Below are positions 31,960 through 42,329 of a stretch of DNA of 64,000 nt, piece after piece. Source of the DNA: Marinithermus hydrothermalis DSM 14884. GTDB lineage: Bacteria > Deinococcota > Deinococci > Deinococcales > Marinithermaceae. Within the stretch, counting starts at the first letter, position 1, and each line of letters starts with the position of its first letter. Below the pieces are notes generated by a model, which did no database searches, was not told the origin of the DNA, and saw nothing but the letters and a program-made list of their open reading frames with translations. The position numbers and the translations under genes are program-made. The stretch spans positions 187,001 through 251,000 of the forward strand of contig NC_015387.1 of the NCBI RefSeq assembly GCF_000195335.1, read 5' to 3'.

Positions 31960-33513
31960 ATGCCCCGCTGGACCCCGCACCTTCTGGCCCTCCCCGTCGC
32001 GCTGTTCCTACTCTTTGCGCTGGGGTGGCCCCTGGTGCGGGTCCTGCATCTAGGCACGGGCTACGGCCTGCAAACCGCCCTCCAGGACCCCTACTACTGG
32101 GGGCGGCTCGTCTGGAGCCTCGAGTACGGGCTTGGCTCGAGCCTCCTGGTCCTGCTGCTCGCCGTGCCGCTCGCGTACGCCTTCCGCTACGCCTTTCCCG
32201 GCCGGGACCTCCTCCTGGCCTTCGCGACCGTGCCGTTCGTGCTGCCCACGATCGTGGTGGCCATGGGGTTCCTGGCCCTGGTCGGGCCCCGGGGCGTGCT
32301 CGGGGTGGACCTTTCCGGCACCCCCTGGGCGTTGTACTGGGGCGCGGTGTTCTACAACCTGGGCCTGGTCCTGCGCATGCTCGTGGGGGTCCTCGCGCGG
32401 GTGGGGGAGGGGCTGGAGGCGGCCGCGCGGGTCCTGGGCGCGGGGGCCGTGCGGGCCTTCCTCCGGGCGAGCCTGCCCCTCCTCGCGGGGGCGATGCTCG
32501 CGGGGGGCGGCCTGACCTTCGTGTACACCTTCGCGAGCTTCGGGCTGCCCCTCCTCCTGGGCGGGCCCCGGTACGCCACCCTCGAGGTGGAGATCTACAC
32601 CCTTCTCGCCTACCAGCTGGCCTTCTCCGAGGCTGCGGCGTTGATCCTGCTTCAGCTCGCGGTCACGGCCCTGGTGAGCCTGGGGTACCTGTGGGCCCAG
32701 GAGCGGCTCGCGGTGGATTTCCGCGCGGTGCGGGCCGCGCGACCCTTGAGTGGCTGGAAGCGCTGGGGCGTGGCAAGTGTGGTCTGGGTGTTCTTCCTCG
32801 CGCTGTACGCCCCGATGCTCGCCCTCCTCGCGAAGAGTTTCGTGGAGCCGGAGGGGCTAGGGTTCGGGAACTACCTGCGTCTGCTCGAGCCGAAGGCCGG
32901 CCTGTTCGTGCCGTCGCTCGGCCTCGCCCTCGGAAACACCCTGCGCTGGGCGGCCCTCGCGCTGCTTGTGGTGCTGCCCGTGGGGTTCCTCTACGCTTAC
33001 GCGGTGTGGAAAGGCGCCCGCTGGCTGGACCTGGTGGGGTTCGTGCCCCTACTCGTGAGCCCCGTCAGCCTAGGGGTGGGGTACCTCCTCGCGTACCCGG
33101 AGCTGCGCGGCTCGGTCGCGCTGCTCGTGACGGCCTACGCCCTCCTCGCCTACCCTCTCCTCGCGCGCGCCCTACTGCCCGCGATGCGCGGGATTCCTCC
33201 CGGCCTGCTCGAGGCGGCCGCCACGCTCGGCGCGCGGCCCTGGCGGCGTTTCCTTAGGGTCGAGCTACCCCTGCTTCGGCCCGCGCTGGCCTCCGGCACG
33301 GCCCTCGCGCTCGCCGCGGTGGTGGGGGAGTTCGGCGCGACCCTCGTGCTCACGCGGCCCGAATGGGCCACGATGGTCGTCGCGATCTACGAACGGCTCG
33401 GCAAGCCCGGCGCGGCTAACTTCGGGGAGGCCCTTGCCCTTGCGGTGCTGCTCGCTCTGCTCTCCGCGGGGCTCTTCCTCCTCGTGGACCGCGGCCGGGG
33501 CCGGGTGGGGTGA
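31960..33513 (+). CDS. thiP: Thiamine ABC transporter permease
   Basis: 517 residues, about 12 membrane helices. Two permease loops show internal duplication: RVLGAGAVRAFLRASLPLL (about 161-179) and ATLGARPWRRFLRVELPLLR (about 423-442). This two-module layout is usual for ThiP. It starts 9 nt after thiB and ends 4 nt before the ATPase start. Confidence 0.92.
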   Translation: MPRWTPHLLALPVALFLLFALGWPLVRVLHLGTGYGLQTALQDPYYWGRLVWSLEYGLGSSLLVLLLAVPLAYAFRYAFPGRDLLLAFATVPFVLPTIVVAMGFLALVGPRGVLGVDLSGTPWALYWGAVFYNLGLVLRMLVGVLARVGEGLEAAARVLGAGAVRAFLRASLPLLAGAMLAGGGLTFVYTFASFGLPLLLGGPRYATLEVEIYTLLAYQLAFSEAAALILLQLAVTALVSLGYLWAQERLAVDFRAVRAARPLSGWKRWGVASVVWVFFLALYAPMLALLAKSFVEPEGLGFGNYLRLLEPKAGLFVPSLGLALGNTLRWAALALLVVLPVGFLYAYAVWKGARWLDLVGFVPLLVSPVSLGVGYLLAYPELRGSVALLVTAYALLAYPLLARALLPAMRGIPPGLLEAAATLGARPWRRFLRVELPLLRPALASGTALALAAVVGEFGATLVLTRPEWATMVVAIYERLGKPGAANFGEALALAVLLALLSAGLFLLVDRGRGRVG

Positions 33514-33517
33514 AGCC

Positions 33518-34480
33518 GTGCTGACGCTGGAAGGGATCGAGAAACGCTACGACGACGGGTTCATGGTTCGGGTGGACCTCGAGGTGCGCCGTGGCGAGAC
33601 CCTGGCGCTCCTCGGCCCCTCGGGGAGCGGCAAGACCACCGTGCTGCGCCTCATCGCGGGGCTGGAACGCCCCGACGCGGGCCGGGTCCTCCTCGCCAGC
33701 CGGGAGGTCACGCGCCTTCCCCCGGAACGCCGCGGCCTCGGGTTCGTCTTCCAGGACTACGCCCTCTTCCCGCACCTCTCGGTCCGGGACAACCTGGCCT
33801 TCGGCCTGGTGGAGCGCCGCTGGCCCCGGGAGCGCATCCAAGCACGGGTCGCGGCCCTGCTCGAGCTCGTCCACCTCGAGCCCCACGCCCACAAGCGCCC
33901 CCAACAGCTTTCCGGCGGGGAGCAGCAACGCGTGGCCCTCGCCCGCGCCCTCGCGCCCGAGCCCGAGGTGCTTTTGCTGGACGAACCCCTGGGCGCGCTG
34001 GACCAGCGGTTGCGGGAAGGGTTGCTCCTCGAGCTGCGCCGCCTCCTGCGCCACAGCCAGGTCACCGCGGTGGTGGTGACCCACGACCAGACCGAAGCCT
34101 TCGCGCTCGCGGACCGCGTCGCGGTGATGCGCGCGGGTCGCGTGGTGCAGCAGGGCACTCCGGAAGCGCTTTATAATCGACCCAAGGACACCTGGACGGC
34201 CCGGTTTCTGGGGCACAAGAACGTCCTCGAGCCCCGCGAGGCTCGCGCGGTGGGGCTCGAGCCGCGCCCGCACGTCCTGCTTCCGGGCGGGGTGGTGCTG
34301 GGGCGGGGCGACCGAAGGATGCGCGTGACCGAACGCCTGTTCCTGGGTGGACGGGTCGGGCTTTGGCTCGAGGACCGCGCGGTGCGCCTGTACTGGGAGG
34401 GCACGAACCCCGGCGTGCACGAAGGGGCGGAGGTGCGGGTGCAGGTGGTGCGCGAGCGGGCGGTGGAGGTGGCTCCGTGA
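33518..34480 (+). CDS. thiQ: Thiamine ABC transporter ATPase
   Basis: 320 residues from GTG 33518. Walker [17 protein letters not shown]-loop VFQDYALFP, signature [15 protein letters not shown], Walker [13 protein letters not shown] and switch His in [12 protein letters not shown]-terminal extension of about 90 residues (from [12 protein letters not shown]) resembles the regulatory OB-like tail of larger importer ATPases; short ThiQ proteins lack it. It overlaps thiN by 4 nt (GTGA). Confidence 0.92.
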   Translation: MLTLEGIEKRYDDGFMVRVDLEVRRGETLALLGPSGSGKTTVLRLIAGLERPDAGRVLLASREVTRLPPERRGLGFVFQDYALFPHLSVRDNLAFGLVERRWPRERIQARVAALLELVHLEPHAHKRPQQLSGGEQQRVALARALAPEPEVLLLDEPLGALDQRLREGLLLELRRLLRHSQVTAVVVTHDQTEAFALADRVAVMRAGRVVQQGTPEALYNRPKDTWTARFLGHKNVLEPREARAVGLEPRPHVLLPGGVVLGRGDRRMRVTERLFLGGRVGLWLEDRAVRLYWEGTNPGVHEGAEVRVQVVRERAVEVAP

Positions 34481-35103
34481 GCTGGACCTGGGTGCTCCTC
34501 GGGGGGGAGCTCGAGGTGAACGCGCGCCTGAAGCGCGAAGCTCAGGCGGCCGAGCGCGTCATTGCGGCCGACGCCGGCATCCGGCACGCGGAAGCTTTGG
34601 GCGTGACGGTGGATTTGTGGGTGGGGGATTTCGACTCCGCTCCCCCCGCCCTCATGGCGCGGTACGCGCGCGTCCCCCGCGAGGCCTTCCCCCCGGATAA
34701 GGACAAGACCGACGGGGAGCTCGCGATCCTCGCCGCGCTAGCGCGCGGCGCGCGCCGCATCGTGCTCGCGGGCGCCCTGGGCGGGGAGATGGACCACGCC
34801 GCCGCGCACCTCCTGCTCGCCGTGCGCCTCGCGGAGGAGGGCGTGGCGGTACGCCTCACGCGCGGGCGCGAGGAGGCCTACCCCCTCGTGCCCGGCCGGC
34901 TGGCCCTCGAGCTCACCCCCGGCACGCGCTTGAGCGTCCTGCCCCTCACGGACCTCGAGGGCCTCACGATACGCGGGGCCCGCTGGCCGCTCGAGCGCGC
35001 CCGGGTCCCGTTCGCCTCCACCTGGGTTCTCCGCAACGAGGCCCGCGGAGCGGTGACGCTTGAGCTGACGCAGGGACGGGCCGTGGTCTTCGTTTACTCG
35101 TAG
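34477..35103 (+). CDS. thiN: Thiamine pyrophosphokinase
   Basis: 208 residues from GTG 34477. Motifs VIAADAGIRHAEALGV, LWVGDFDSAPP, FPPDKDKTDGELAI and LAGALGGEMDHAAAHLLL mark ThiN, which converts imported thiamine to the cofactor. With thiBPQ it makes a full uptake-and-activation unit under the TPP switch. Its last 10 nt overlap the convergent gene. Confidence 0.92.
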   Translation: MSWTWVLLGGELEVNARLKREAQAAERVIAADAGIRHAEALGVTVDLWVGDFDSAPPALMARYARVPREAFPPDKDKTDGELAILAALARGARRIVLAGALGGEMDHAAAHLLLAVRLAEEGVAVRLTRGREEAYPLVPGRLALELTPGTRLSVLPLTDLEGLTIRGARWPLERARVPFASTWVLRNEARGAVTLELTQGRAVVFVYS

Positions 35104-35624
35104 ACCGGGTGGAAGGCGTCGAGGAATAAGCCGAGCCGCTGCCCAAGCCCCTCCTGCTCCTCCAGGATGGCCTCGAACGTCCCGGGGTCCATGGCGCGCG
35201 GCAGGCGCAACCACCCCAGGTAGTACCGGCCCGCAAGGCCCGGTTCCAGCAACCGCCGCCGCTCGCTCGGCGTGAGCAGCTGCTCGAACGCTTCCGGCGA
35301 GCTTAACAACGGCGGCGCGGCGGGGGGAAGGTGGTGCAGGAAGGCCTCGAGCGCCTCGGGGTTGGACCAAAACCCGTAGTGTAGCAGCTCGCTCAGCGTG
35401 TCTAGACGCTTGAGCAGCGCCGGCGTACCGTGCCCCTCTACGAGGCGCGCGGCCAAACGATTGCGCTCCAAGCGCAACCCAGCGTACCCGGCAAGGGAGA
35501 GGAGCGGCCTCCGCGGGAGCCCTAGCGCCCGGCGTAACCGGTAGGCCATCACGTAATCCTGGTACTCCCTGTAGGGGTCCACCCCCTTATTCTTGCCGGA
35601 GACCGGCGGATAAGATGATGGCAT
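35094..35624 (-). CDS. Conserved hypothetical protein
   Basis: 176 residues if started at ATG 35624 (MPSSYPPVSGKNKGVDPYRE); GTG 35582 (VDPYREYQDYVMAYRLRRAL) is an alternative that avoids the overlap with the divergent gene. All-helical, with conserved-looking LLKRLDTLSELLHYGFWSN and GLAGRYYLGWLRLPRAMDPG. No family recognised. The short divergent gap implies shared control with the winged-helix protein at 35623. Confidence 0.6.
   Translation of the reverse strand: MPSSYPPVSGKNKGVDPYREYQDYVMAYRLRRALGLPRRPLLSLAGYAGLRLERNRLAARLVEGHGTPALLKRLDTLSELLHYGFWSNPEALEAFLHHLPPAAPPLLSSPEAFEQLLTPSERRRLLEPGLAGRYYLGWLRLPRAMDPGTFEAILEEQEGLGQRLGLFLDAFHPVYE
35611..35616 (+). promoter_or_regulatory. -10 box of leaderless winged-helix gene
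   Basis: TAAGAT ends 6 nt before ATG 35623. Confidence 0.5.
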
Positions 35625-35859
35625 GGATACCAAAGGCTGGGTCCTCGAGGCGGTGCGGAAGCTGGGGTGGGCCACGGAGAAGGAGATCCAGCGCTACCTG
35701 GACGAGGAGGGCGAGCCCTTGAGCCGCAAGGAGCTACGCGACGCGCTGGACGCCCTCGCGGCCGAGGGGAAGCTCGAACAAAAAAACGACCTGTACCGGA
35801 TCGCCGCCCTCCGCAAGGCGCGCGAAGCCTTCGAGCGCTTGTTCGAGGACCCCGAGTAA
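35623..35859 (+). CDS. Small winged-helix-like protein
   Basis: 78 residues. WVLEAVRKLGWATEKEIQRY followed by LSRKELRDALDALAAEGKLE and KNDLYRIA reads as a three-helix plus wing DNA-binding fold. It could regulate itself or the divergent gene. No ligand domain present. Short length and native codon use; function unknown. Confidence 0.65.
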   Translation: MDTKGWVLEAVRKLGWATEKEIQRYLDEEGEPLSRKELRDALDALAAEGKLEQKNDLYRIAALRKAREAFERLFEDPE

Positions 35860-35875
35860 AGAATGTCGGGCAGCC

Positions 35876-35904
35876 CCTACCCTCGCCCGCGACGAAAGGG
35901 TAGG
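35876..35904 (+). promoter_or_regulatory. Hairpin overlapping an RBS
   Basis: CCTACCCT (35876-35883) pairs with AGGGTAGG (35897-35904), the likely ribosome site of the gene starting at 35914. May temper translation or act as a weak terminator for the gene before it. Confidence 0.4.
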
Positions 35905-35913
35905 TAAAAGCGT

Positions 35914-37029
35914 ATGCGACGCGCCTGGCTCCTTCTCTGGATCGCGGGCGGCGCGGCGGGATTGTGGTGGGCGGGGAACGGGACGGAACCCCCCACCGCG
36001 CCCGCCCCGGCCCCCGCGCAAGAACCCACCCCGCCCGTCATTCGAGTCAAGGCCGAGGCCCCCACCCCGCCCCCGGAGCGCGCGGCGGTGCTCGAGCCCG
36101 AACCCCTCCCACTCCGGGTGCGGCTCGAGGGGGTACCTCACGAGTACCAGCGCCTCAACAACTGCGGTCCGGCTACCTTGGGCATGCTCCTCAGTTACTG
36201 GGGCCTCCCGACCAACCAGTACGAGATCGCGCCAATCCTCAAGCCCTACGCGCCCGACCGGAACGTCAGCCCCCACGAACTCGCCGCGTACGCGCGCGCG
36301 CAAGGCTTCCAAGCGCACGTGGGCGTCGCGGGCACCCCGGACCTGCTGAAGCGCCTACTGGCGAAAGGGTACCCGGTCATCGCGCACACCTGGTTCGTGA
36401 CCGAGGACGGCGGCATGGGGCATTACCGCCTCCTCTTCGGGTACGACGAAACAGCCGGGGTGTTCTACGCGCAGGACTCGTTCTACGGCCCGAACCAGCG
36501 GCTCGAGTACACGCGGTTCGTTGAGCACTGGCGGGTCTTTAACCACACCTACCTGGTGGTGTACCCTCCCGAGCGCCGGGCGGAGATCGAAGCGATTCTG
36601 GGGCCGTACCGGGACGCGGCGTGGATGTGGCGAAAAGCCCTGGAAACCGCTGAGCGGGAGGTGGCCGCGCGGCCGGAGGACGCCTTCGCGTGGTTCAACC
36701 TGGGCACTAGCGCCCTCGCGCTAGGGGACGCCGAACGCGCCGCGGAAGCCTACGACCGCGCCCGCGCCATCGGCCTGCCCGCGCGCATACTCTGGTACCA
36801 GTTCGGTCCCTTCGAGGCGTACTACCGCGTGGGGCGGTACACCGACGTGGGCAACCTGGTAGCGGAACAACTCGAGCGCGTACGGGACATCGAGGAATGG
36901 TACTACTGGCGGGGAAAGGCCCGCGTCGCGGTGGGTAACCTCACGGGGGCCCGGCAGGACTTCCAGACCGCCCTCGAGTACAACCCGGGATTCACAGCGG
37001 CTCGGGAGGCGCTCGAGCGCCTCCCGTAG
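35914..37029 (+). CDS. Secreted C39-like peptidase with TPR tail
   Basis: 371 residues. N-terminal membrane anchor RAWLLLWIAGGAAGLWWAG, then a Pro-rich stretch (TEPPTAPAPAPAQEPTPP), a papain-like C39 domain with Cys in LNNCGPATLGMLLSYWG (about residue 84) and His in GGMGHYRLLFGYDE (about 170), and TPR-type helices from about residue 230 (DAFAWFNLGTSALALGDAER). It probably faces the periplasm and cleaves or binds peptides; substrate unknown. No ABC domain, so it is not a bacteriocin exporter. Confidence 0.75.
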   Translation: MRRAWLLLWIAGGAAGLWWAGNGTEPPTAPAPAPAQEPTPPVIRVKAEAPTPPPERAAVLEPEPLPLRVRLEGVPHEYQRLNNCGPATLGMLLSYWGLPTNQYEIAPILKPYAPDRNVSPHELAAYARAQGFQAHVGVAGTPDLLKRLLAKGYPVIAHTWFVTEDGGMGHYRLLFGYDETAGVFYAQDSFYGPNQRLEYTRFVEHWRVFNHTYLVVYPPERRAEIEAILGPYRDAAWMWRKALETAEREVAARPEDAFAWFNLGTSALALGDAERAAEAYDRARAIGLPARILWYQFGPFEAYYRVGRYTDVGNLVAEQLERVRDIEEWYYWRGKARVAVGNLTGARQDFQTALEYNPGFTAAREALERLP

Positions 37030-37048
37030 CTCCGCCGCGTCGCGCGGG

Positions 37049-37690
37049 TTACTCGTCGTCGCTGCTGTCCTCCTCCTCGTCGTGGTTGTCGTCCCCGGCG
37101 TTGGTGCCGTGGTCGTCCTCGTCCTCGACCTCGCCGCTGCTCGGCCCGCGGTTCCGGCCGTGGTCGTCCTCCTCAACCTCCGCAGCGTCCTCCGTCTCCT
37201 CAGCGTGCTCGTTTTCCTCTTCAACCTCACCGCCACCCGGCCCGGGGTTGTGCTCGTGCTCCTCCTCGACCGCTTCGTGGCTCCGCTCGTGCTCCTCCTC
37301 GATTTCCTCCGCTTCCTCGGCTTCTACGGGAGCCTCGTCCCGCAGCTCGTCCAGCGCGTCCGCGAGCACCTCGACAACCCCAGGGTCCGTGATGACCTCC
37401 GACAAAGCCTGCGCGTGCGCGATCGCCGCGCGGTAGGCCTCGAGGAGGGCAGGGTCCTCGCTGGCTTCGTAAGCCTCGAGCAGGTTGCTCGCGTAGTACG
37501 CCCACAGCAAGGCTTGCGTGGCCGGGTCCGCCACGGACTGGATGAACTCCGGGGTCAGGTCGAACACGTACGAGCTCGGTAGATGCGCTGCGAGCTCGGC
37601 CCGAACCTCGGCCAGGGTGTCGCTCTCGTTCCCGTGCGCGTACCCGAGTACCGCTAGACTAGCCAGCGCTGCGATCAGCGTTTTCCGCAT
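37049..37690 (-). CDS. Secreted protein with long acidic, His-containing tail
   Basis: 213 residues from ATG 37690 (MRKTLIAALASLAVLGYAHG, signal peptide). Residues about 20-120 form a helical domain (LTPEFIQSVADPATQALLWA). The last 90 residues are dominated by Glu and Asp with scattered His, and contain two related units, GPGGGEVEEENEH and GPSSGEVEDEDDHG. A disordered metal- or cation-binding tail is likely. No family recognised. The alternative ATG 37696 lies too close to the SD sequence GGGGTGA. Confidence 0.65.
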   Translation of the reverse strand: MRKTLIAALASLAVLGYAHGNESDTLAEVRAELAAHLPSSYVFDLTPEFIQSVADPATQALLWAYYASNLLEAYEASEDPALLEAYRAAIAHAQALSEVITDPGVVEVLADALDELRDEAPVEAEEAEEIEEEHERSHEAVEEEHEHNPGPGGGEVEEENEHAEETEDAAEVEEDDHGRNRGPSSGEVEDEDDHGTNAGDDNHDEEEDSSDDE

Positions 37691-37696
37691 GTTCAT

Positions 37697-37720
37697 CACC
37701 CCAGGAACCAGTGTGGGGTG
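37697..37720 (-). promoter_or_regulatory. Hairpin masking the RBS of the acidic protein gene
   Basis: On the minus strand CACCCC (37720-37715) pairs with GGGGTG (37702-37697), the SD of the gene starting at 37690, around a 12-nt loop. Confidence 0.4.
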
Positions 37721-37805
37721 CGTTCCTTAATCAGGCCTTAAGAGCCTAGGAGACAGGGGTTCGCGCTTTCAGGAACGAGAACGAGCCGTACCTGATGAAG
37801 CGGGG

Positions 37806-38027
37806 TTACTCGGGCGTGCGGTCGCGCTTGCGGGAGTCTTTGATCAGGCTGTACGCCAGGAAGCCAGCGGCGGTGAAGGCGAGCACGGCAAGCCCCACCC
37901 CCACCCAGACCAGTACCTTGAACACTCCGCGCTCCACCTCAGGGTCCGCGACCAGGTTCTGGGTTTGGGTGTGGCCCGCGAAGGCCCACCCGACGAACAA
38001 GGGGGTCCAATGCACGAGGCGCTTCAT
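37806..38027 (-). CDS. Small membrane protein
   Basis: 73 residues from ATG 38027 (MKRLVHWTPLFVGWAFAG, signal or first helix) with a second hydrophobic segment VLVWVGVGLAVLAFTAAGFL and a basic C-terminus SLIKDSRKRDRTPE. Resembles other one- or two-helix proteins of unknown role in thermophiles. A longer upstream extension is Pro/Arg-rich and unlikely. Confidence 0.6.
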   Translation of the reverse strand: MKRLVHWTPLFVGWAFAGHTQTQNLVADPEVERGVFKVLVWVGVGLAVLAFTAAGFLAYSLIKDSRKRDRTPE

Positions 38028-38155
38028 GCCGGTCCTTATCTTAACGCAGGTGTTTCGAGGCGGGGGTGAACGGGCGCGTGCAGTCCCCACCGCGCCGGAG
38101 GGTTGGGTGGTGCGGGGGCAGGCCCTCGGGATGCGCTGGGGTCGCGAGGGCCCGG

Positions 38156-39073
38156 TTACCCCCACCAGAGCGCCACGGCTTCGGCGAGCAGCCGCGCCCC
38201 CACGAGGGCGGTGCGGCCCGTGGGGTCCAGGTTCGGGGCGAGCTCGGTAAGGTCGAGCCCCACCAGCTCGTTGTGCGCGATTACGTGCGCCACGACCCGC
38301 ATCGCCTCCCCGTAGGTGAGGCCCTCCACCTCGGGGCTCCCCGTGCCTGGAGCGAGGGCGGGGTCGAGCGCGTCGATATCGAAGCTGAGGTAGACCCGCT
38401 TGCCGCGCGGGAGGCGCTGAAGGGTGGCCTCGAGGTCCGCTTTGACCTGGCGGGCGAAGACGAGCGTGTGCCCGCGGGCCCGGGCGGCCTCGAAGGCCTC
38501 GCGACTCGCGCGCAACCCCCGGAGGCCCACCACGGTGATGTGCTTGAGGCCGGGGACCGCCTCGACCGCGCGGCGGAACGGGGAGGAGTTCGCGTAGCGC
38601 GTGCCGTTCCGGGCGTCGGTGTAATCGAGGTGCGCGTCGATCTGCACCACGTACAGCTCCTCCAGGTCGTCGTAGGCCCGCAGCACGGGGTAGGTGATCG
38701 TGTGGTCCCCCCCTACGAAGACCGGGAGCCGCACGCGGCCGCGCAAGGCGCGGGCGGCCTCGGTGATGCGGCGGAAGGTCTCCGCGTACTCGAGCTGCGC
38801 GGGGTCCACGTCCCCCGCGTCCACGAGGCGCGCGCCTTGGAGGCGGTGCGCGTTGGTTTCCGGGTCGTAGTACCCTTCAGGGCCGGGCGCGTACCGTCCC
38901 GAAGCTTCCCGGAGGGCGTTCGGCGCGAAGCGCGCGCCGGGACGGTACCCCACCCCGAAGTCGTACGGCAAGCCTAAAAACCCCACGTCGGCCTCCCAGG
39001 TTTCGGTGAGCGGCTTGTGGGGGGCTTTGAGGAAGGTGGCCGGTCCGGTGAAGGGCAGCTCGGTGTGGCGCAT
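38156..39073 (-). CDS. speB: Agmatinase/arginase-family ureohydrolase
   Basis: 305 residues with the manganese sites of the family: VFVGGDHTITYPV (His), VVQIDAHLDYTD (Asp, His, Asp) and LSFDIDALDPALAPGTG (Asp, Asp). Length and the N-terminal FLGLPYDFGVGYRPGARFAP fit agmatinase, which turns agmatine into putrescine and urea in the polyamine pathway of thermophiles, or N1-aminopropylagmatine ureohydrolase. The exact substrate cannot be fixed from sequence. Confidence 0.88.
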   Translation of the reverse strand: MRHTELPFTGPATFLKAPHKPLTETWEADVGFLGLPYDFGVGYRPGARFAPNALREASGRYAPGPEGYYDPETNAHRLQGARLVDAGDVDPAQLEYAETFRRITEAARALRGRVRLPVFVGGDHTITYPVLRAYDDLEELYVVQIDAHLDYTDARNGTRYANSSPFRRAVEAVPGLKHITVVGLRGLRASREAFEAARARGHTLVFARQVKADLEATLQRLPRGKRVYLSFDIDALDPALAPGTGSPEVEGLTYGEAMRVVAHVIAHNELVGLDLTELAPNLDPTGRTALVGARLLAEAVALWWG

Positions 39074-39197
39074 GCTACCGTTAGTCTAACGAAGACGCGG
39101 CGTTTCTACGTGGTGAAGCGCCTCGCCGGCCTTGAGGCAGCGTGTTGCGGGCTGGTAAGCCCGAGCCCGGTGCGGGGCTACGCGCCCCATCGCGGGA

Positions 39198-39229
39198 TCC
39201 CCCGCCGCGGAAACCGCCGCGGCGGGGGA
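39198..39229 (-). terminator. Long GC hairpin after guaB
   Basis: A perfect 13-bp stem (39198-39210 with 39217-39229) and 6-nt loop lie in the 195-nt gap between the start of speB and the end of guaB. No U run follows on either strand. The gap holds nothing else I can identify apart from the speB 5' region. Confidence 0.5.
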
Positions 39230-39268
39230 CCCAAAGGACGGCTGAGTGCAGGCGCTCGACCCGGGCGC

Positions 39269-41036
<1,768 letters not shown>

Positions 41037-41218
41037 GCCGCCAGTTTACCGTAGGGCTTCTCCCGGGGCGCGGGGGATCTCGGTGAGCGTGACCATGGGG
41101 CTTCGGGGGGGCGGGTTGGGGAGAGGCCAAGGCCTCAGGGTGGGGCTGCGCCTGATGCAGAGTAGTTTGAGCGATGATCTTTCGGGCGCGCCTACCTGGG
41201 GGTTGGGGCGTCCCGCCC

Positions 41219-41224
41219 TATACT
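41219..41224 (+). promoter_or_regulatory. -10 box of leaderless M28 gene
   Basis: TATACT ends 6 nt before the GTG at 41231, which fixes that codon as the likely start. Confidence 0.6.
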
Positions 41225-41230
41225 GGGGGC

Positions 41231-42307
41231 GTGTACCGGTTGATCGAGGCGCTCGTGGCGCTGCCGCACCGGGGCAGCGCCACGCCAGAAGAAGCCCAAG
41301 CCGCGGCGCGGCTCGAGGCCTACCTCGCCGCGCACGGTCATGCGGTGGAGCGGCAGGCCTTTCGCGCGCCGCGCACGTACGGTTGGGAGCTTTTCGCCAT
41401 TAGCGCGTTGCTGGCGGTGGGGGGGGTGTGGCCCTCCTTGGGGCTGGCGCTGGTGGGGGCGTACTGGTTCTGGGCGTATTTTGGCGGGTGGGGGGTGCCG
41501 TGGAGCGGGGTGTTTGACCGCTACCCTTCCCAGAACCTGATCGCGCGGGCCGGGGCGGGGCCGCGCACCCTCGTGTTGATGGCGCACTACGACACCGCAA
41601 AGACGTGGTTCCTGTACCACCCGCGGCGGGTGCGGGGGTTCCGGACGCAGTTCCTCATCAACGCGCTTCTGGCCACGCTGGTGCCCCTTCTGCTCCTCGC
41701 GTGGCCTTTGGGGGCGCGGGTTTTGGACGCGTACTTCGCGGTGCAGGGGGTGCTGCTCCTCTACCGGGAAGCGCGCGCCCCGTACGTGAACGGCGCGAAC
41801 GATAACGCGAGCGGTGTGGCCGTCGCCACGCGGTTGTTTGTGGAGCTCGCGCGGCGCGTGCCAAAGGGATGGCGGGTGGTGCTGGCCTTGACGGGCGCGG
41901 AGGAGGTGGGCGCGAAGGGGGCGCGGGCCTTGTTGCGCGCAGGGAAGGTGCCGCGGGACGCGCTCATCCTGAATATCGATAACGTGGGGCGGGGCGCCCT
42001 GCACTTCGTGGAGGGGGAGGGGATGCTCCGCTACTACCCGTACCGGGGGGCGCTGGTGCAGGCCGCGCGGACGCTGGAGGGGGCGCGGCCGGTGGCGTAC
42101 ACCCTCGCGTACTTCGACACGCTGCCCTTCGCGCGCGCCGGGTACGCGTGTCTTGGCCTGATCCGCCTCCAGGATGGGGTGCCGCCCCACTGGCACTGGC
42201 CGACGGACCGGATGGCGCACCTGGATTACCGGGCGGTTGAGGAGACCCTGGCGTACGCCCGCGCCTTGGTGGATCGGGTGTTGCAGGATGCGAGGGTGAC
42301 CGCGTAG
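41231..42307 (+). CDS. Membrane-embedded M28 family zinc peptidase
   Basis: 358 residues from GTG 41231. M28 zinc ligands are present: LMAHYDTAK (His), NGANDNASGVA (Asp), TGAEEVGAKG (catalytic and ligand Glu), LNIDNVGRG (Asp) and HWHWPTDR (His). Two hydrophobic blocks interrupt the fold: one near residues 58-85 (ISALLAVGGVWPSLGLALVG) and one between the first two zinc ligands (INALLATLVPLLLLAWPLG). That makes it a membrane-anchored aminopeptidase of unusual layout. Substrate unknown. Confidence 0.8.
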   Translation: MYRLIEALVALPHRGSATPEEAQAAARLEAYLAAHGHAVERQAFRAPRTYGWELFAISALLAVGGVWPSLGLALVGAYWFWAYFGGWGVPWSGVFDRYPSQNLIARAGAGPRTLVLMAHYDTAKTWFLYHPRRVRGFRTQFLINALLATLVPLLLLAWPLGARVLDAYFAVQGVLLLYREARAPYVNGANDNASGVAVATRLFVELARRVPKGWRVVLALTGAEEVGAKGARALLRAGKVPRDALILNIDNVGRGALHFVEGEGMLRYYPYRGALVQAARTLEGARPVAYTLAYFDTLPFARAGYACLGLIRLQDGVPPHWHWPTDRMAHLDYRAVEETLAYARALVDRVLQDARVTA

Positions 42308-42316
42308 CGGGTGCAC

Positions 42317-42322
42317 TATACT
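42317..42322 (+). promoter_or_regulatory. -10 box of leaderless panC
   Basis: TATACT ends 7 nt before GTG 42330. Confidence 0.6.
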
Positions 42323-42329
42323 GAAAACC

